In this document: positions 47,200 to 55,813 of the stretch, piece by piece
Numbering within the stretch: position 1 is the first letter of the stretch
Layout: each line of letters opens with the position of its first letter
DNA from: Palleronia sediminis
GTDB taxonomy: Bacteria; Pseudomonadota; Alphaproteobacteria; Rhodobacterales; Rhodobacteraceae
Direction of reading: 5' to 3'
Length of the DNA stretch: 64,000 bases
Assembly: GCF_004358695.1 (NCBI RefSeq)
Contig: NZ_SNAA01000015.1
Location: 31,295-95,294 of the forward strand
Position numbers and translations under genes: made by a program
Notes under the pieces: generated by a model
Told to the model about the DNA's origin: nothing
Seen by the model: only the letters and a program-made list of their open reading frames with translations
Databases searched by the model: none

Positions 47200-47212
47200 A
47201 TCCAGAATGGAT
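47200..47212. promoter_or_regulatory. Operator copy 3 (ATCCA-GAA-TGGAT)
   Basis: A perfect 13-bp palindrome with 5-bp arms. It lies in the spacer of the putative rightward promoter TTGGAT-N18-GATATA (47186-47215) and runs into its -10 element. That is the position expected for a repressor of the solute-binding protein gene at 47321. Confidence 0.62.
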
Positions 47213-47320
47213 ATATTTCCCGTGCCGGGGATCGGCGTTTTCCCGCATGTTCGCCGAGATGCGGCCGGAACCGGACTCGACCACGGATCGCCGCATGAAA
47301 CGTTCTTGGGAGGAACCGAT

Positions 47321-48289
47321 ATGAAAACCATTCTGACGGCGCTCGCGGCGAGCACCGCGCTGACCGGCGCCGCTTTCGCCGATAGCCATTCCGATACGAT
47401 CACCGTGGGCATCACGCAGAACAACGTGGGCGTAGACAGCTATCAGACCACTTACGAGCAAGCCTTCATCGAGGCGGCCGAGGGCATGGAGAATGTAGAG
47501 GCGGTGATCCTCGATGCGGGCGGCGACGTGGCCCGGCAGATCGCGCAGATGCAGGATCTGATCCAGCAGCAGGTCGATGTCATCGTCATCTGGCCGACCA
47601 ACGGCCAGGCCGTCGTGCCCGCCGTCCGAGCGGCCAACCAGGCCGGCATTCCGGTCGTCGTGACCAATTCCAACATCGCCGAAGAAGGTTTCGACTTCAT
47701 CGCGTCATTTTCGGGGCCGAACAACATCCAGCAGGGCGCCTATTCGGCCGAGCTGATGTGCGAGGCGCTGGCCGAGGACGGTCAGGACCCCTCCGAGGCG
47801 ACCGGCCAGATCGTCCAGATCTCGGGTCAGCCCGGATATACCACCGCGATCGAGCGGCAGGGCGGGTTCGAGGACAGGCTGGCCGAAGCCTGCCCCGGCG
47901 TCGAGATCATGGAGACCCAGCCCGGCGACTGGAACCGCGAAAAGTCGCAGCGCGTGATGGAGAATTTCCTGGTCAAGTACGACCGGATCGACGGCGTCTA
48001 TTCGGGCGACGACAATATGGGTGTCGGTGCGCTGAACGCGGCCAAGGCGGCCGATCGCGTCGGCGATATCGCCTTTATCGGGGCCACCAATTTCGCGGTG
48101 GGCTACGAGGCGATGGCCGCCGGCGAGTATTACGGTTCGATCTACCAGTCGCCCGTGGACGACGCCCGGAATGCGCTCGATACGGCGGTCGCGGTCGCCA
48201 AGGGCGAGGAAGTTCCGTTCCTCAACTACTTCGAGACGCCCAAGATCACCCAGGAGAACATGGACGAGTTCACCAAGCCGGTCTTCTGA
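47321..48289 (+). CDS. Ribose-type (family 4/PBP1) ABC transporter substrate-binding protein
   Basis: A 322-residue exported protein with signal peptide (about 1-20, STALTGAAFADS). The periplasmic-binding fold matches RbsB: TVGITQNNVGVDSYQTTYEQ, LIQQQVDVIVIWPTNGQAVV, NQAGIPVVVTNSN and DRIDGVYSGDDNMGVGALNAA. Ligands of the family are sugars, polyols and related compounds; this one is unknown. The ATG follows a GGGAGGA site. It is first in the rightward operon, controlled by the operator cluster upstream, and separated from the next gene by a strong hairpin. Confidence 0.92.
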   Translation: MKTILTALAASTALTGAAFADSHSDTITVGITQNNVGVDSYQTTYEQAFIEAAEGMENVEAVILDAGGDVARQIAQMQDLIQQQVDVIVIWPTNGQAVVPAVRAANQAGIPVVVTNSNIAEEGFDFIASFSGPNNIQQGAYSAELMCEALAEDGQDPSEATGQIVQISGQPGYTTAIERQGGFEDRLAEACPGVEIMETQPGDWNREKSQRVMENFLVKYDRIDGVYSGDDNMGVGALNAAKAADRVGDIAFIGATNFAVGYEAMAAGEYYGSIYQSPVDDARNALDTAVAVAKGEEVPFLNYFETPKITQENMDEFTKPVF

Positions 48290-48303
48290 TCGTCCGCGCT
48301 CCC

Positions 48304-48331
48304 GATGCGCGGCGATCCGTCGCCGCGCATC
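48304..48331 (+). terminator. Hairpin after the binding-protein gene (attenuator)
   Basis: GATGCGCGGCGA-TCCG-TCGCCGCGCATC is a perfect 12-bp stem with a 4-nt loop, followed by the T-rich CCAATTCTTTCTT. It sits 15 bp after the stop of the SBP gene and before the rest of the same operon. It would act as a partial terminator or as an RNA stabiliser, giving more binding protein than membrane components. Confidence 0.7.
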
Positions 48332-48356
48332 CCAATTCTTTCTTGGAGGGTCGTCC

Positions 48357-49168
48357 ATGGGACGCGTGACGGGACGGGTTTGCCTGGTGACGGGCGCCGC
48401 GCAGGGCATCGGCCGCGCCATAGGCGAGGCTCTTCTCGACGAGGGCGCCGCGGTCTGTTTCGCCGATCTCGATTTCGACAAGGTCGCACAGGTCGCCGGG
48501 GCCGCGAATACGCGCCTCAATGGCGACGGCGGACGCGCCATGGCCGCCGCGCTCGACGTGCGCGACCGGGTGCAGACGCGCGCCGCCATCGCCGCCACGG
48601 TCGAACGGTTCGGCCGGCTCGACGTAATGTTCAACAATGCCGGCGTGAACAAGCCGATGAACTTTCTCGACGTCACCGAAGAGAACTGGTCCTTCATCAT
48701 GGGGGTGAACGGTCTGGGCTGCCTGATCGGGATGCAGGAGGCCGCGCGCCAGATGATCGCGCAGGGCCGCGGCCCGGACGGAACGGCGGGCAAGATCGTC
48801 AACACCGCCTCCATCGCGTCGCGCCAGGGTTTCGACAACGTGGCGCCCTATTGCGCCTCGAAATTCGCGGTCGTGTCGCTTACCCAATCGGGGCGCGCGA
48901 CCTTGCCAAGCACGGCATAACCGTCACGGGCTTTGCCCCCGGTGTCGTCGCGACCGAGATGTGGGAGGAGGTCGATCGCGACCTCATGGCCATCGGCGCG
49001 GCCGAACGGCCCGGCCAGGCGATGGAAGAGTTCGCCGCCGGTATCCTCAAGGGCCGTGTCGCGAATCCCCGCGACATCACCGGCACCACGACCTTCCTTG
49101 CTAGTGCCGACAGCGACTACATGACCGGGCAGATCGTGATGATCGACGGCGGGATGACCTTGGTATGA
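48357..49168 (+). pseudogene. Short-chain dehydrogenase/reductase, frameshifted
   Basis: An SDR paralogous to the one at 44565-45333. The first part (MGRVTGRVCLVTGAAQGIGRA to YCASKFAVVSLTQS) is read from an ATG at 48357 behind a GGAGGG site. After about 48890 the frame changes, and the remainder (ARDLAKHGITVTGFAPGVVATEMW ... DYMTGQIVMIDGGM) runs one frame over. One missing base in the run TCGGGGCGCG would restore a 270-residue protein (812 + 1 nt = 271 codons). The catalytic Tyr/Lys and NAD motifs are intact. Without correction it would give a 187-residue truncated product. Confidence 0.82.
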
Positions 49169-50208
49169 GCCGGGTCGAAACCGAAACCGCGGCCAGCGGC
49201 AAGCCGAAGGAGGCCGATGAGAGCGCGCCGGGCCCCGATACCAACCGGACGCTGGTGCAGATCCTGTCATCGCAGGGCATCCTGATCGCCTTCGGGCTCT
49301 TCATGCTGGGCTTCGGCCTTTTTTCCGAGCGGTTCCTGAGCCTCGAGAACATGGAGTCCGTCCTGCGGTCCTCGGCCATCATCGGGGTCATGGCGCTGGG
49401 TGTGACGGTGGTGGTGATCTCGGGCAATCTCGACCTGTCGGTGGGCTCGATGCTGAGCTTCGGCACCGTGATGGTGGTCGATCTGCACGACAAGATCGGC
49501 GCGGCACCGGGGATCGCCGTCATGATGGCGGCGGTTCTGGCGCTGGGATGCGTCAACGGGTTCCTCGTCGGCATCCTCCGGCTCAACTCGCTGATCGTCA
49601 CGCTGGGGATGCTTTCGGCGATCCAAGGTCTGACACTCATCTATTCGGGCGGCAAGAACGTCGATATCGACCCGTCGAGCCAGGACACCACGTGGTTCAA
49701 GGTGTTCGGCCGCGGCGATATCGCCGGGCTCGACATGCCCATCATCCTATTCGGCCTTCTGGCCGTGATCCTGCATTGCATCGTCGCCTATACCGCCTTC
49801 GGGCGGCGCGTCTATGCGGTGGGCGGCAACCCGACCGCGGCGGTGTTCTCGGGCATCCGGCGGGGCAGGGTGGTGTTCTCGACCTATGTCATCTCGTCCT
49901 TCTGTGTGGGGGTCGCCGCGATCATCCTCGGCAGCCGCGTCATGGGAAGTCAGAACAACGTGGGGCAGGGCTATGAGCTGCTCGTGCTGGCTGGCGTGAT
50001 CCTCGGCGGCACCTCGCTGCTGGGCGGATCGGGGTCGATCTTCGAGACGGTGATCGGCGTGCTGATCCTGGGCTTCATCCAGAACGGCCTGCTGTTGCTG
50101 AGCTATCCCTATTACACGCAGTGGATCGTCACATGGTTCGTCATCATCCTCGCCGTTTGGCTGGATATCGCGGGCAAGCGCGGCCGGCTCTTTTCACCAA
50201 TCGCATGA
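49165..50208 (+). CDS. Ribose-type ABC transporter permease (RbsC-like), first
   Basis: A 347-residue permease with a soluble N-terminal tail (about 1-30) and about ten helices. Family blocks are GVTVVVISGNLDLSVGSMLSF and RRVYAVGGNPTAAVFSGIR, and the C-terminal LGGTSLLGGSGSIFETVIGVLILG. The ATG overlaps the SDR stop by 4 bp, so the SDR gene lies inside the transporter operon. It is probably a heterodimer with the next permease. Confidence 0.91.
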   Translation: MSRVETETAASGKPKEADESAPGPDTNRTLVQILSSQGILIAFGLFMLGFGLFSERFLSLENMESVLRSSAIIGVMALGVTVVVISGNLDLSVGSMLSFGTVMVVDLHDKIGAAPGIAVMMAAVLALGCVNGFLVGILRLNSLIVTLGMLSAIQGLTLIYSGGKNVDIDPSSQDTTWFKVFGRGDIAGLDMPIILFGLLAVILHCIVAYTAFGRRVYAVGGNPTAAVFSGIRRGRVVFSTYVISSFCVGVAAIILGSRVMGSQNNVGQGYELLVLAGVILGGTSLLGGSGSIFETVIGVLILGFIQNGLLLLSYPYYTQWIVTWFVIILAVWLDIAGKRGRLFSPIA

Positions 50209-50221
50209 CAACGAGGCTGAC

Positions 50222-51202
50222 ATGACCAAATCGGGCCCTCTCGGCTGGCTGATCCGCAACCCGATCTGGGTGTTCGTCGCCATCATCTTCGTGTTCTTCT
50301 CCCTGTCGACGGACCGGTTCTTCGACATTGCCAATTTCCGCAACATCCTCGTCCAGACCTCGACCATCGGGCTGATCGCGCTGGGCATGACGCTGGTGAT
50401 GATCAACGGCAACATCGACCTCAGCGTCGGGGCGACGCTGGCGCTGGCGGCCTCGGTGACGGTGGATGCGATGGGCTGGGCGGTCTTTGCCGACTGGGGC
50501 AACTGGCAGATCCTGCCCGCGGTCCTGCTGCGCCTGCTAACCGGCGTCGCCATCGGTGCGCTCAACGGGTTCATCGTGTGGAAGACCGGGGTCGACGCCT
50601 TCATCGTCACGCTGGGCGCGATGCTGGGCATTCGCGGTCTCGTCTTTGTCTACACGCAGGAACAGTCGTTCTTCGCGACGAACTTCACCTATTCCGATTT
50701 CGACTATTCCAGCGTGCTGGGCGTGCCGACCCTGGCCATCGTGTTCCTAGTGTTCACGGTCGCCACCCATATCCTGCTCAGCCGTACGGTTCACGGCTCG
50801 AATACCTATGCCGTGGGCGACAACCGCGAGGCGGCGGTGAATGCCGGCATTCGCGTCGGGCCGCATATGGTCGTCAATTTCGTCATCGTCGGGTTCTTTG
50901 CGGCGCTGGCCGGCATCACCCTCTCGACGCAGATGGGGGCCGCGACGCCCAACCTCGGGCGCGAGTTCGAGCTTTGGGTGATTACCGCCGTCGTTCTGGG
51001 TGGAACCAAGCTGACCGGCGGGGCGGGGTCCATCATCGGAACTTTCGGTGGGGTGCTGGCTATCGGGATGCTGCGCAACGGCATGAACCTGATCGGCGTG
51101 CCGGCCTTCTACGTGCTGCTCGTGCTGGGCACGATCCTGATCTTCGTGCTGTTCCTCGACAAGCAACTGAACCGCCAGGGCGACGAGGAGATCCGGCTAT
51201 GA
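50222..51202 (+). CDS. Ribose-type ABC transporter permease (RbsC-like), second
   Basis: A 326-residue permease: GMTLVMINGNIDLSVGATLAL, NTYAVGDNREAAVNAGIRVG and VLGGTKLTGGAGSIIGTFGG. It resembles the preceding permease, indicating an old duplication. It starts 13 bp after that gene and overlaps the ATPase gene by 4 bp. Two different permeases with one double-domain ATPase is a common arrangement for this transporter class. Confidence 0.91.
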   Translation: MTKSGPLGWLIRNPIWVFVAIIFVFFSLSTDRFFDIANFRNILVQTSTIGLIALGMTLVMINGNIDLSVGATLALAASVTVDAMGWAVFADWGNWQILPAVLLRLLTGVAIGALNGFIVWKTGVDAFIVTLGAMLGIRGLVFVYTQEQSFFATNFTYSDFDYSSVLGVPTLAIVFLVFTVATHILLSRTVHGSNTYAVGDNREAAVNAGIRVGPHMVVNFVIVGFFAALAGITLSTQMGAATPNLGREFELWVITAVVLGGTKLTGGAGSIIGTFGGVLAIGMLRNGMNLIGVPAFYVLLVLGTILIFVLFLDKQLNRQGDEEIRL

Positions 51203-52719
51203 CCGACACGGCCGCGGCGGGCACGATCCTGCGCCTCGAGAAGATCGTGAAGACTTTTCCTGGGGTCCGGGCGCTTGACGGGGTGGATTTCGAACTGCGC
51301 CGCGGAGAGGTCCATGCCCTCATGGGCGAGAACGGGGCCGGGAAATCCACCCTGATGAAGGTTCTCGCCGGCATGTATCAGCCCGATGGCGGGCGCATCC
51401 ATATCGATGGGCTGCGCTGCGTCCTGCCCACGCCTATCGCCGCCAAGGAACAGGGCGTCATCCTCGTGCACCAGGAACTCAGCCTCGCCGAAGAGATGAC
51501 GGTGGCCGAGAACATCTTTCTGGGCGAACTCCCGCGTTCGCGCTTCGGCTTTGTCGATTGGAAAGTGCTCAACCGGCGAGTAGGCGACATCCTCGAGACG
51601 CTGAACGTCGATTTCGGACCGCGCACCAAGGTCAATCGCCTGTCCATCGCGAAAAAGCAGATGGTCGAGATCGCCCGCGCCCTGACCCATGACGCCAAGG
51701 TCGTCGTGTTCGACGAACCGACCGCGTCACTGACCGATGCCGAAAAGACGGTTTTGTTCGACATCATCGGCGATCTGCAGGAGCGAGGTGTCGGAATCGT
51801 CTATATCTCGCACCGGATGGAGGAAATCTTCAGGATCTCCGACCGTATCTCGATCCTGCGCGACGGATCTTATCGCGGCACTCTCGTCACCGCCGAAACC
51901 GACGAGGACGAGGTCACGCGCGCCATGATCGGCCGTTCACTCGACCTCAGCCGAACGAGCGATGCCCGTGTCGCGCCCGGCGAGGTCCGCCTTGCCGTGC
52001 GGGACCTGTCCTGCGGCAAGCTGTTCCGGGACGTGAGCTTTGAGCTGCGCGCGGGCGAAGTACTGGGCTTCTACGGGCTGATCGGCGCCGGCCGGACCGA
52101 GATCGCCGAAACCCTGTTCGGGCTACGCCGTCCCTCGGCCGGGACGGTCCATCTCGACGGCGAGGCCGTTCGCATCGGCTCGCCCGCCGAGGCCATCGCC
52201 CGCGGGCTCAGCCTCGTGCCCGAAAGCCGCAAGGAACAAGGGCTCGTGCTTGGCATGAATTGCCGCGACAACATCACATTGCCGCAGATCGACCGGATGA
52301 CCTCGGGCCCCTTCATCTCGGGCGCGCGCGAGGTCGAGATCTACGACAAGTACCAGGCGCGGCTCGAGATCAAGGCGCCGAGCTGGCGCACCATGGTCAA
52401 GAACCTCTCAGGCGGCAATCAGCAAAAGATCGTCATCGGCAAATGGCTGTCCATGGCCCCGCGGGTTCTGATCGTGGACGAGCCGACCCGCGGGATCGAT
52501 GTCGGCTCCAAATCCGAGATCCACAACCTGATACGCGAACTCGCGGCCTCGGGACTCGCCGTCATCGTCATCTCGTCTGAAATGCCCGAGGTGCTGCGCG
52601 TCTCGGACCGGATCGCGGCGATGCACGAGGGTCGGCTCGTAACCGTGTTTGAGCGCGACGTCGTAACCGAGGACGATCTGATCCAGGCAATCTCGGGGAT
52701 AGGAGAGCACGCGGCATGA
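51199..52719 (+). CDS. Ribose-type ABC transporter ATPase (RbsA-like, two nucleotide-binding domains)
   Basis: A 506-residue duplicated ATPase. Domain 1: Walker A GENGAGKSTLMK, Walker B VVVFDEPTASLTD, H-loop YISHRMEEIF. Domain 2: degenerate Walker A YGLIGAGRTEIAETLFGL, signature LSGGNQQKIVIGKWL, Walker B LIVDEPTRGIDVGSK. This asymmetry is normal for RbsA/MglA proteins. It overlaps both neighbouring genes by 4 bp. Confidence 0.94.
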   Translation: MTDTAAAGTILRLEKIVKTFPGVRALDGVDFELRRGEVHALMGENGAGKSTLMKVLAGMYQPDGGRIHIDGLRCVLPTPIAAKEQGVILVHQELSLAEEMTVAENIFLGELPRSRFGFVDWKVLNRRVGDILETLNVDFGPRTKVNRLSIAKKQMVEIARALTHDAKVVVFDEPTASLTDAEKTVLFDIIGDLQERGVGIVYISHRMEEIFRISDRISILRDGSYRGTLVTAETDEDEVTRAMIGRSLDLSRTSDARVAPGEVRLAVRDLSCGKLFRDVSFELRAGEVLGFYGLIGAGRTEIAETLFGLRRPSAGTVHLDGEAVRIGSPAEAIARGLSLVPESRKEQGLVLGMNCRDNITLPQIDRMTSGPFISGAREVEIYDKYQARLEIKAPSWRTMVKNLSGGNQQKIVIGKWLSMAPRVLIVDEPTRGIDVGSKSEIHNLIRELAASGLAVIVISSEMPEVLRVSDRIAAMHEGRLVTVFERDVVTEDDLIQAISGIGEHAA

Positions 52720-53561
52720 AGCTGGGTTTCGCAGGGCTGGGGCGCATGGGGCGTCCTATGGCGGCCAATCTGATCGCCGCGGCGTTCGAGGTAACGCTCT
52801 GGAACCGGTCGCCAGACAAGGCCGTGGGCCTCGGCGTAGCGGTCGCGGACAGCCCCCGCGCCCTGTCGGACAGCGCCGATGTGATCGTGACGATGCTGGC
52901 CGACGACGCGGCATCCGAAACGGTGCATTTCGGGCCCGACGGCCTGTTCGCCGGCGGCGCGAGTGTCTTTCTCGAGATGGGAACCGTATCGCCCGACCAT
53001 ATCGCCGCGCTCGCCCGCGCGACGGATGCGCAGGTGATCGACGCGCCGGTATCGGGCTCGACCCCGCAGGCCGAGACGGGCACGCTCAAGATCATGGTGG
53101 GTGCCAATGAGGACGAGATCGCCCCGCTGCGCCCTGTGCTCGACGCGATGGGCGACAAGATCGACGTGATGGGCGGGCAGGGCCAGGCGGCGGTGATGAA
53201 GCTTGCCGTCAACATGCTGATCCACGCCATGAACCAGACCCTGGCCGAGGCGCTGGCGCTGACCGATGCCGCCGGGCTCGACCGCGAACGTGCCTTTGAC
53301 GTGATCGCCGGGTCGGCGGCGGGTGCACCGATGCTGGGCTATCGGCGCGGGCTCTATCTTGACGAAACCGCACATGACGTGACCTTTGCGCTCAGTCTCG
53401 CTCGCAAGGATCTCGATATCGCGACCGCGCTGGCAGACCGACTGGGCGTCGCCATGCCGCAGGCCCAAGTGAACCGCCATCGTCTTGCCGAGGCTGAATC
53501 CCACGGGTTCGGAGATCGCGACATGGCTGCAATCGTCCCGCATGAACGAGGTGAAAGATGA
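52716..53561 (+). CDS. Beta-hydroxyacid dehydrogenase (3-hydroxyisobutyrate/tartronate-semialdehyde reductase family)
   Basis: A 281-residue NAD(P)-dependent enzyme: Rossmann GFAGLGRMGRPMAANLIAAAFEVTLWNR, substrate loop DAPVSGSTPQAETGTLKIMVG, and catalytic Lys in GQGQAAVMKLAVNML. Alternative family activities include sulfolactaldehyde and glyoxylate/succinic semialdehyde reduction. It follows the transporter ATPase with a 4-bp overlap and precedes the ThuA-like gene with another, so it acts on the imported compound's breakdown product. Confidence 0.89.
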   Translation: MKLGFAGLGRMGRPMAANLIAAAFEVTLWNRSPDKAVGLGVAVADSPRALSDSADVIVTMLADDAASETVHFGPDGLFAGGASVFLEMGTVSPDHIAALARATDAQVIDAPVSGSTPQAETGTLKIMVGANEDEIAPLRPVLDAMGDKIDVMGGQGQAAVMKLAVNMLIHAMNQTLAEALALTDAAGLDRERAFDVIAGSAAGAPMLGYRRGLYLDETAHDVTFALSLARKDLDIATALADRLGVAMPQAQVNRHRLAEAESHGFGDRDMAAIVPHERGER

Positions 53562-54265
53562 AAGCCGTATTGTTTGCCGGAGGGTGGGAGGGTCACGATC
53601 CCAGCGCATTCGCCCATTGGTGCCGCGATCTGCTGGAGGCCGAAGGGGCCGAGGTCACGATCCACGACACGCTTGCGCCGCTCGCCGATCCCGACGGGAT
53701 GCGGGACACCGACCTGATCGTGCCGATCTGGTCCTCGGCGCGCTCTGCACACCGCCCCGAATTCGGAAACATGACGAAGGACGAAGAGGACGGAATGCTC
53801 GACCTTATCGCCGGTGGCTGCGGCATCGGGGGATGGCACGGCCATATGGGGGATGCCTTCCGCGACCGGCCGACCTACCATTTTCTCATCGGCGGACAGT
53901 TCGTCGCCCATCCGCCCGGTTGGCCCGACAACCCTGTGCCTACCGACGACTATATCGATCACGACGTGACCGTCACCGCGCCCGATCACCCCATCATGAA
54001 GGGGATCGACAGTTTCAGCCTGCACTCCGAACAGTATTACATGCTCGTCGATCCCTCCAACGAGGTTCTCGCGACGACCACCTTTTCGGGCGAGCACATT
54101 CCGTGGATCGAGGGCTCGGTCATCCCGGTGGTCTGGACACGGCGCTGGGACAAGGGGCGGGTCTTCTACTGTTCGGTCGGCCATGCGCTCGACGATCTCA
54201 AGGTGCCCCAGATCACCGAGATCGTGCGCCGCGGGCTGATCTGGGCCGCGCGCAAAGAGCCCTAG
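53558..54265 (+). CDS. ThuA-like domain protein
   Basis: A 235-residue protein of the class I glutamine-amidotransferase-like superfamily: LFAGGWEGHDPSAFAHWCRDLLE, LVPIW-type strand DLIVPIWSSARSAH, LIAGGCGIGGWHGHMGDAF, FIGGQF-like FLIGGQFVAHPPGW, and YCSVGHALDD at the C-terminus. ThuA proteins act in metabolism of keto-glycosides such as 3-ketotrehalose, but the reaction is not well defined. It is the last gene of the rightward operon, before a terminator-like hairpin. Confidence 0.85.
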   Translation: MKAVLFAGGWEGHDPSAFAHWCRDLLEAEGAEVTIHDTLAPLADPDGMRDTDLIVPIWSSARSAHRPEFGNMTKDEEDGMLDLIAGGCGIGGWHGHMGDAFRDRPTYHFLIGGQFVAHPPGWPDNPVPTDDYIDHDVTVTAPDHPIMKGIDSFSLHSEQYYMLVDPSNEVLATTTFSGEHIPWIEGSVIPVVWTRRWDKGRVFYCSVGHALDDLKVPQITEIVRRGLIWAARKEP

Positions 54266-54279
54266 CCCGCATCCCCGCG

Positions 54280-54299
54280 CGGCGCGGCCGCCCGCGCCG
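54280..54299. terminator. Convergent terminator-like hairpin
   Basis: CGGCGCGG-CCGC-CCGCGCCG is a perfect 8-bp GC stem lying between the convergent ThuA-like gene and the MDR reductase gene. It is symmetrical, so it could work for both strands, but it has no T-run. Confidence 0.45.
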
Positions 54300-55331
54300 T
54301 CAGGCGTCGAGCCGGATCACGCGTTTGCCGAAGGCCCGGCCTTCGAGCAGCCCGACGAAGGCTTCGGGGGCGCGTTCCAGACCGTCGATCATCTCTTCGC
54401 GGTAGTGGATGCGCCCCTGCTTGACCCAGTCGCCCATCTGGCGGGCGAAATCGGGGTAGAGATGGCCGAAATCGTCAAAGACGATGAACCCCCTCAGCGT
54501 CATGCGCTTGCGCAGGATCATGCCCATCAGCAGGCTCAGCCGGTCCGGGCCTTTGGGCAGCGAGGTGGCGTTGTATTGCGAGATCAGGCCGCAGACCGGA
54601 ATGCGCGCCAAGGTATTTAGGCAGGGCATCACCGCGTCGAAGACCGCCCCGCCCACATTCTCGAAATAGATGTCGATGCCATCGGGCACGGCGGCCTTGA
54701 GCGCATCGGGAAACCGCTCGGCCTTGTAGTCGATGCAGGCGTCGAACCCGAGCGTCTCGGTCACATGGGCGCATTTCTCGGGACCGCCGGCAATGCCCAC
54801 GACATGGCATCCGAGGATCTTGCCGATCTGGCCCACCGTCGCGCCCACCGGGCCGCTCGCCCCCGCGACGACGACCGTCTCGCCCGCCTCGGGCTGCCCG
54901 ATCTGGGTCAGCCCCGACCACGCGGTGAGCCCCGGCATCCCCAGAACGCCGAGCGCCCAGGAGGGGTTCTCGGGCGACTTGCCCATGTTGATGACGCCCG
55001 CGCCATCCGACAGCGCGTAATCCTGCCATCCGCCGAAGGCCGAGACCCAATCGCCGGGCGCGAACCCGTCGACGTCCGAGCGGACGACCTTGGCTACGGT
55101 GCCCCCGACCATGACCTCGCCGAGGTTCACCGGCTCGGCATAGGAGGGCGCATCGCTCATCCGGCCTCGCATGTAGGGATCAAGCGAGAGATAGACGTTG
55201 CGCAGCAGCATCTGCCCCGCGCCGGGCTCGGGGATATCAACCGTCTTGAGACGCAGGGTGTTGTCGTCCGGCACGCCCCGAGGCCGCTCGGCCAGGACGA
55301 AACGGCGGTTTTTCGAAGAGGTCTGTGTCAT
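54300..55331 (-). CDS. Zinc-independent NADP-dependent MDR oxidoreductase (CurA/PTGR-like)
   Basis: A 343-residue medium-chain reductase: LSLDPYMRGRMSDAPSYAEPV near the N-terminus, MPGLTAWSGLTQIGQPEAGETVVV, the NADP-binding AGASGPVGATVGQIGK, IDYKAERF, and YFENVGGAVFDAVMPCL. Members reduce the C=C bond of alpha,beta-unsaturated ketones and aldehydes. The ATG at 55331 gives MTQTSSKNRRFVLAERPRGVP. It stands alone between the catabolic locus and tRNA-Phe. Confidence 0.9.
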   Translation of the reverse strand: MTQTSSKNRRFVLAERPRGVPDDNTLRLKTVDIPEPGAGQMLLRNVYLSLDPYMRGRMSDAPSYAEPVNLGEVMVGGTVAKVVRSDVDGFAPGDWVSAFGGWQDYALSDGAGVINMGKSPENPSWALGVLGMPGLTAWSGLTQIGQPEAGETVVVAGASGPVGATVGQIGKILGCHVVGIAGGPEKCAHVTETLGFDACIDYKAERFPDALKAAVPDGIDIYFENVGGAVFDAVMPCLNTLARIPVCGLISQYNATSLPKGPDRLSLLMGMILRKRMTLRGFIVFDDFGHLYPDFARQMGDWVKQGRIHYREEMIDGLERAPEAFVGLLEGRAFGKRVIRLDA

Positions 55332-55477
55332 GTCGTGCCTTTCCAGCCCTGTCAGATCCGCGGGCCGAGCATGTTGCATCCGTCACGACAGCAATGCCCG
55401 CGCACGCGCTCGGGTCCGTCCGCGGCCGCAGAGACGCAAAGACATGATCGGGCGGGGTGCTGCGGGCTTGGAGGAAA

Positions 55478-55552
55478 TGGTGCCCGGGGGCGGAATCGAA
55501 CCACCGACACGAGGATTTTCAATCCACTGCTCTACCCCTGAGCTACCCAGGC
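55478..55552 (-). tRNA. tRNA-Phe (GAA)
   Basis: Read on the minus strand, the acceptor GCCTGGG pairs with CCCGGGC, with discriminator A and an encoded CCA. The D arm is GCTCAGGGGTAGAGC, the anticodon loop is TTGAAAA giving GAA, and the T arm is GGTGGTTCGATTCCGCC. The length is 75 nt with CCA. The anticodon stem has one T-T mismatch. It lies before yacG, its usual neighbour. Confidence 0.95.
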
Positions 55553-55645
55553 ACGGGAGGACGGGGCGTGTGCTGCCCGTCCGGGTGGGCGTGTATTAGA
55601 CGCGGGACAGGGCCAAGTCCAGAGGGCCGCGGGGGAAAAATCACG

Positions 55646-55813
55646 CTATTGGCGGGGCGGGGGTTCGGTGCTGTCCTCGGACCAGTCCTCGTCTTCGGCG
55701 GGCACCGCATAGCCGCCCGTCAGCCACCGCCCGAGGTCGATATCGGCGCAGCGACGCGAGCAGAACGGGCGGTAATTCGGGTCGGCCGGCCGGGCGCAGA
55801 TCGGGCAGGTCAC
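55646..55813 (-). CDS. yacG: DNA gyrase inhibitor / zinc-binding protein YacG
   Basis: A 55-residue protein with the zinc-binding pattern CPIC...CSRRC (from [20 protein letters not shown] onward) and the family tail DIDLGRWLTGGY. YacG binds and inhibits DNA gyrase in E. coli. It starts with GTG at 55813, overlapping the RNase E/G stop by 4 bp. Length is normal. Confidence 0.93.
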   Translation of the reverse strand: MTCPICARPADPNYRPFCSRRCADIDLGRWLTGGYAVPAEDEDWSEDSTEPPPRQ

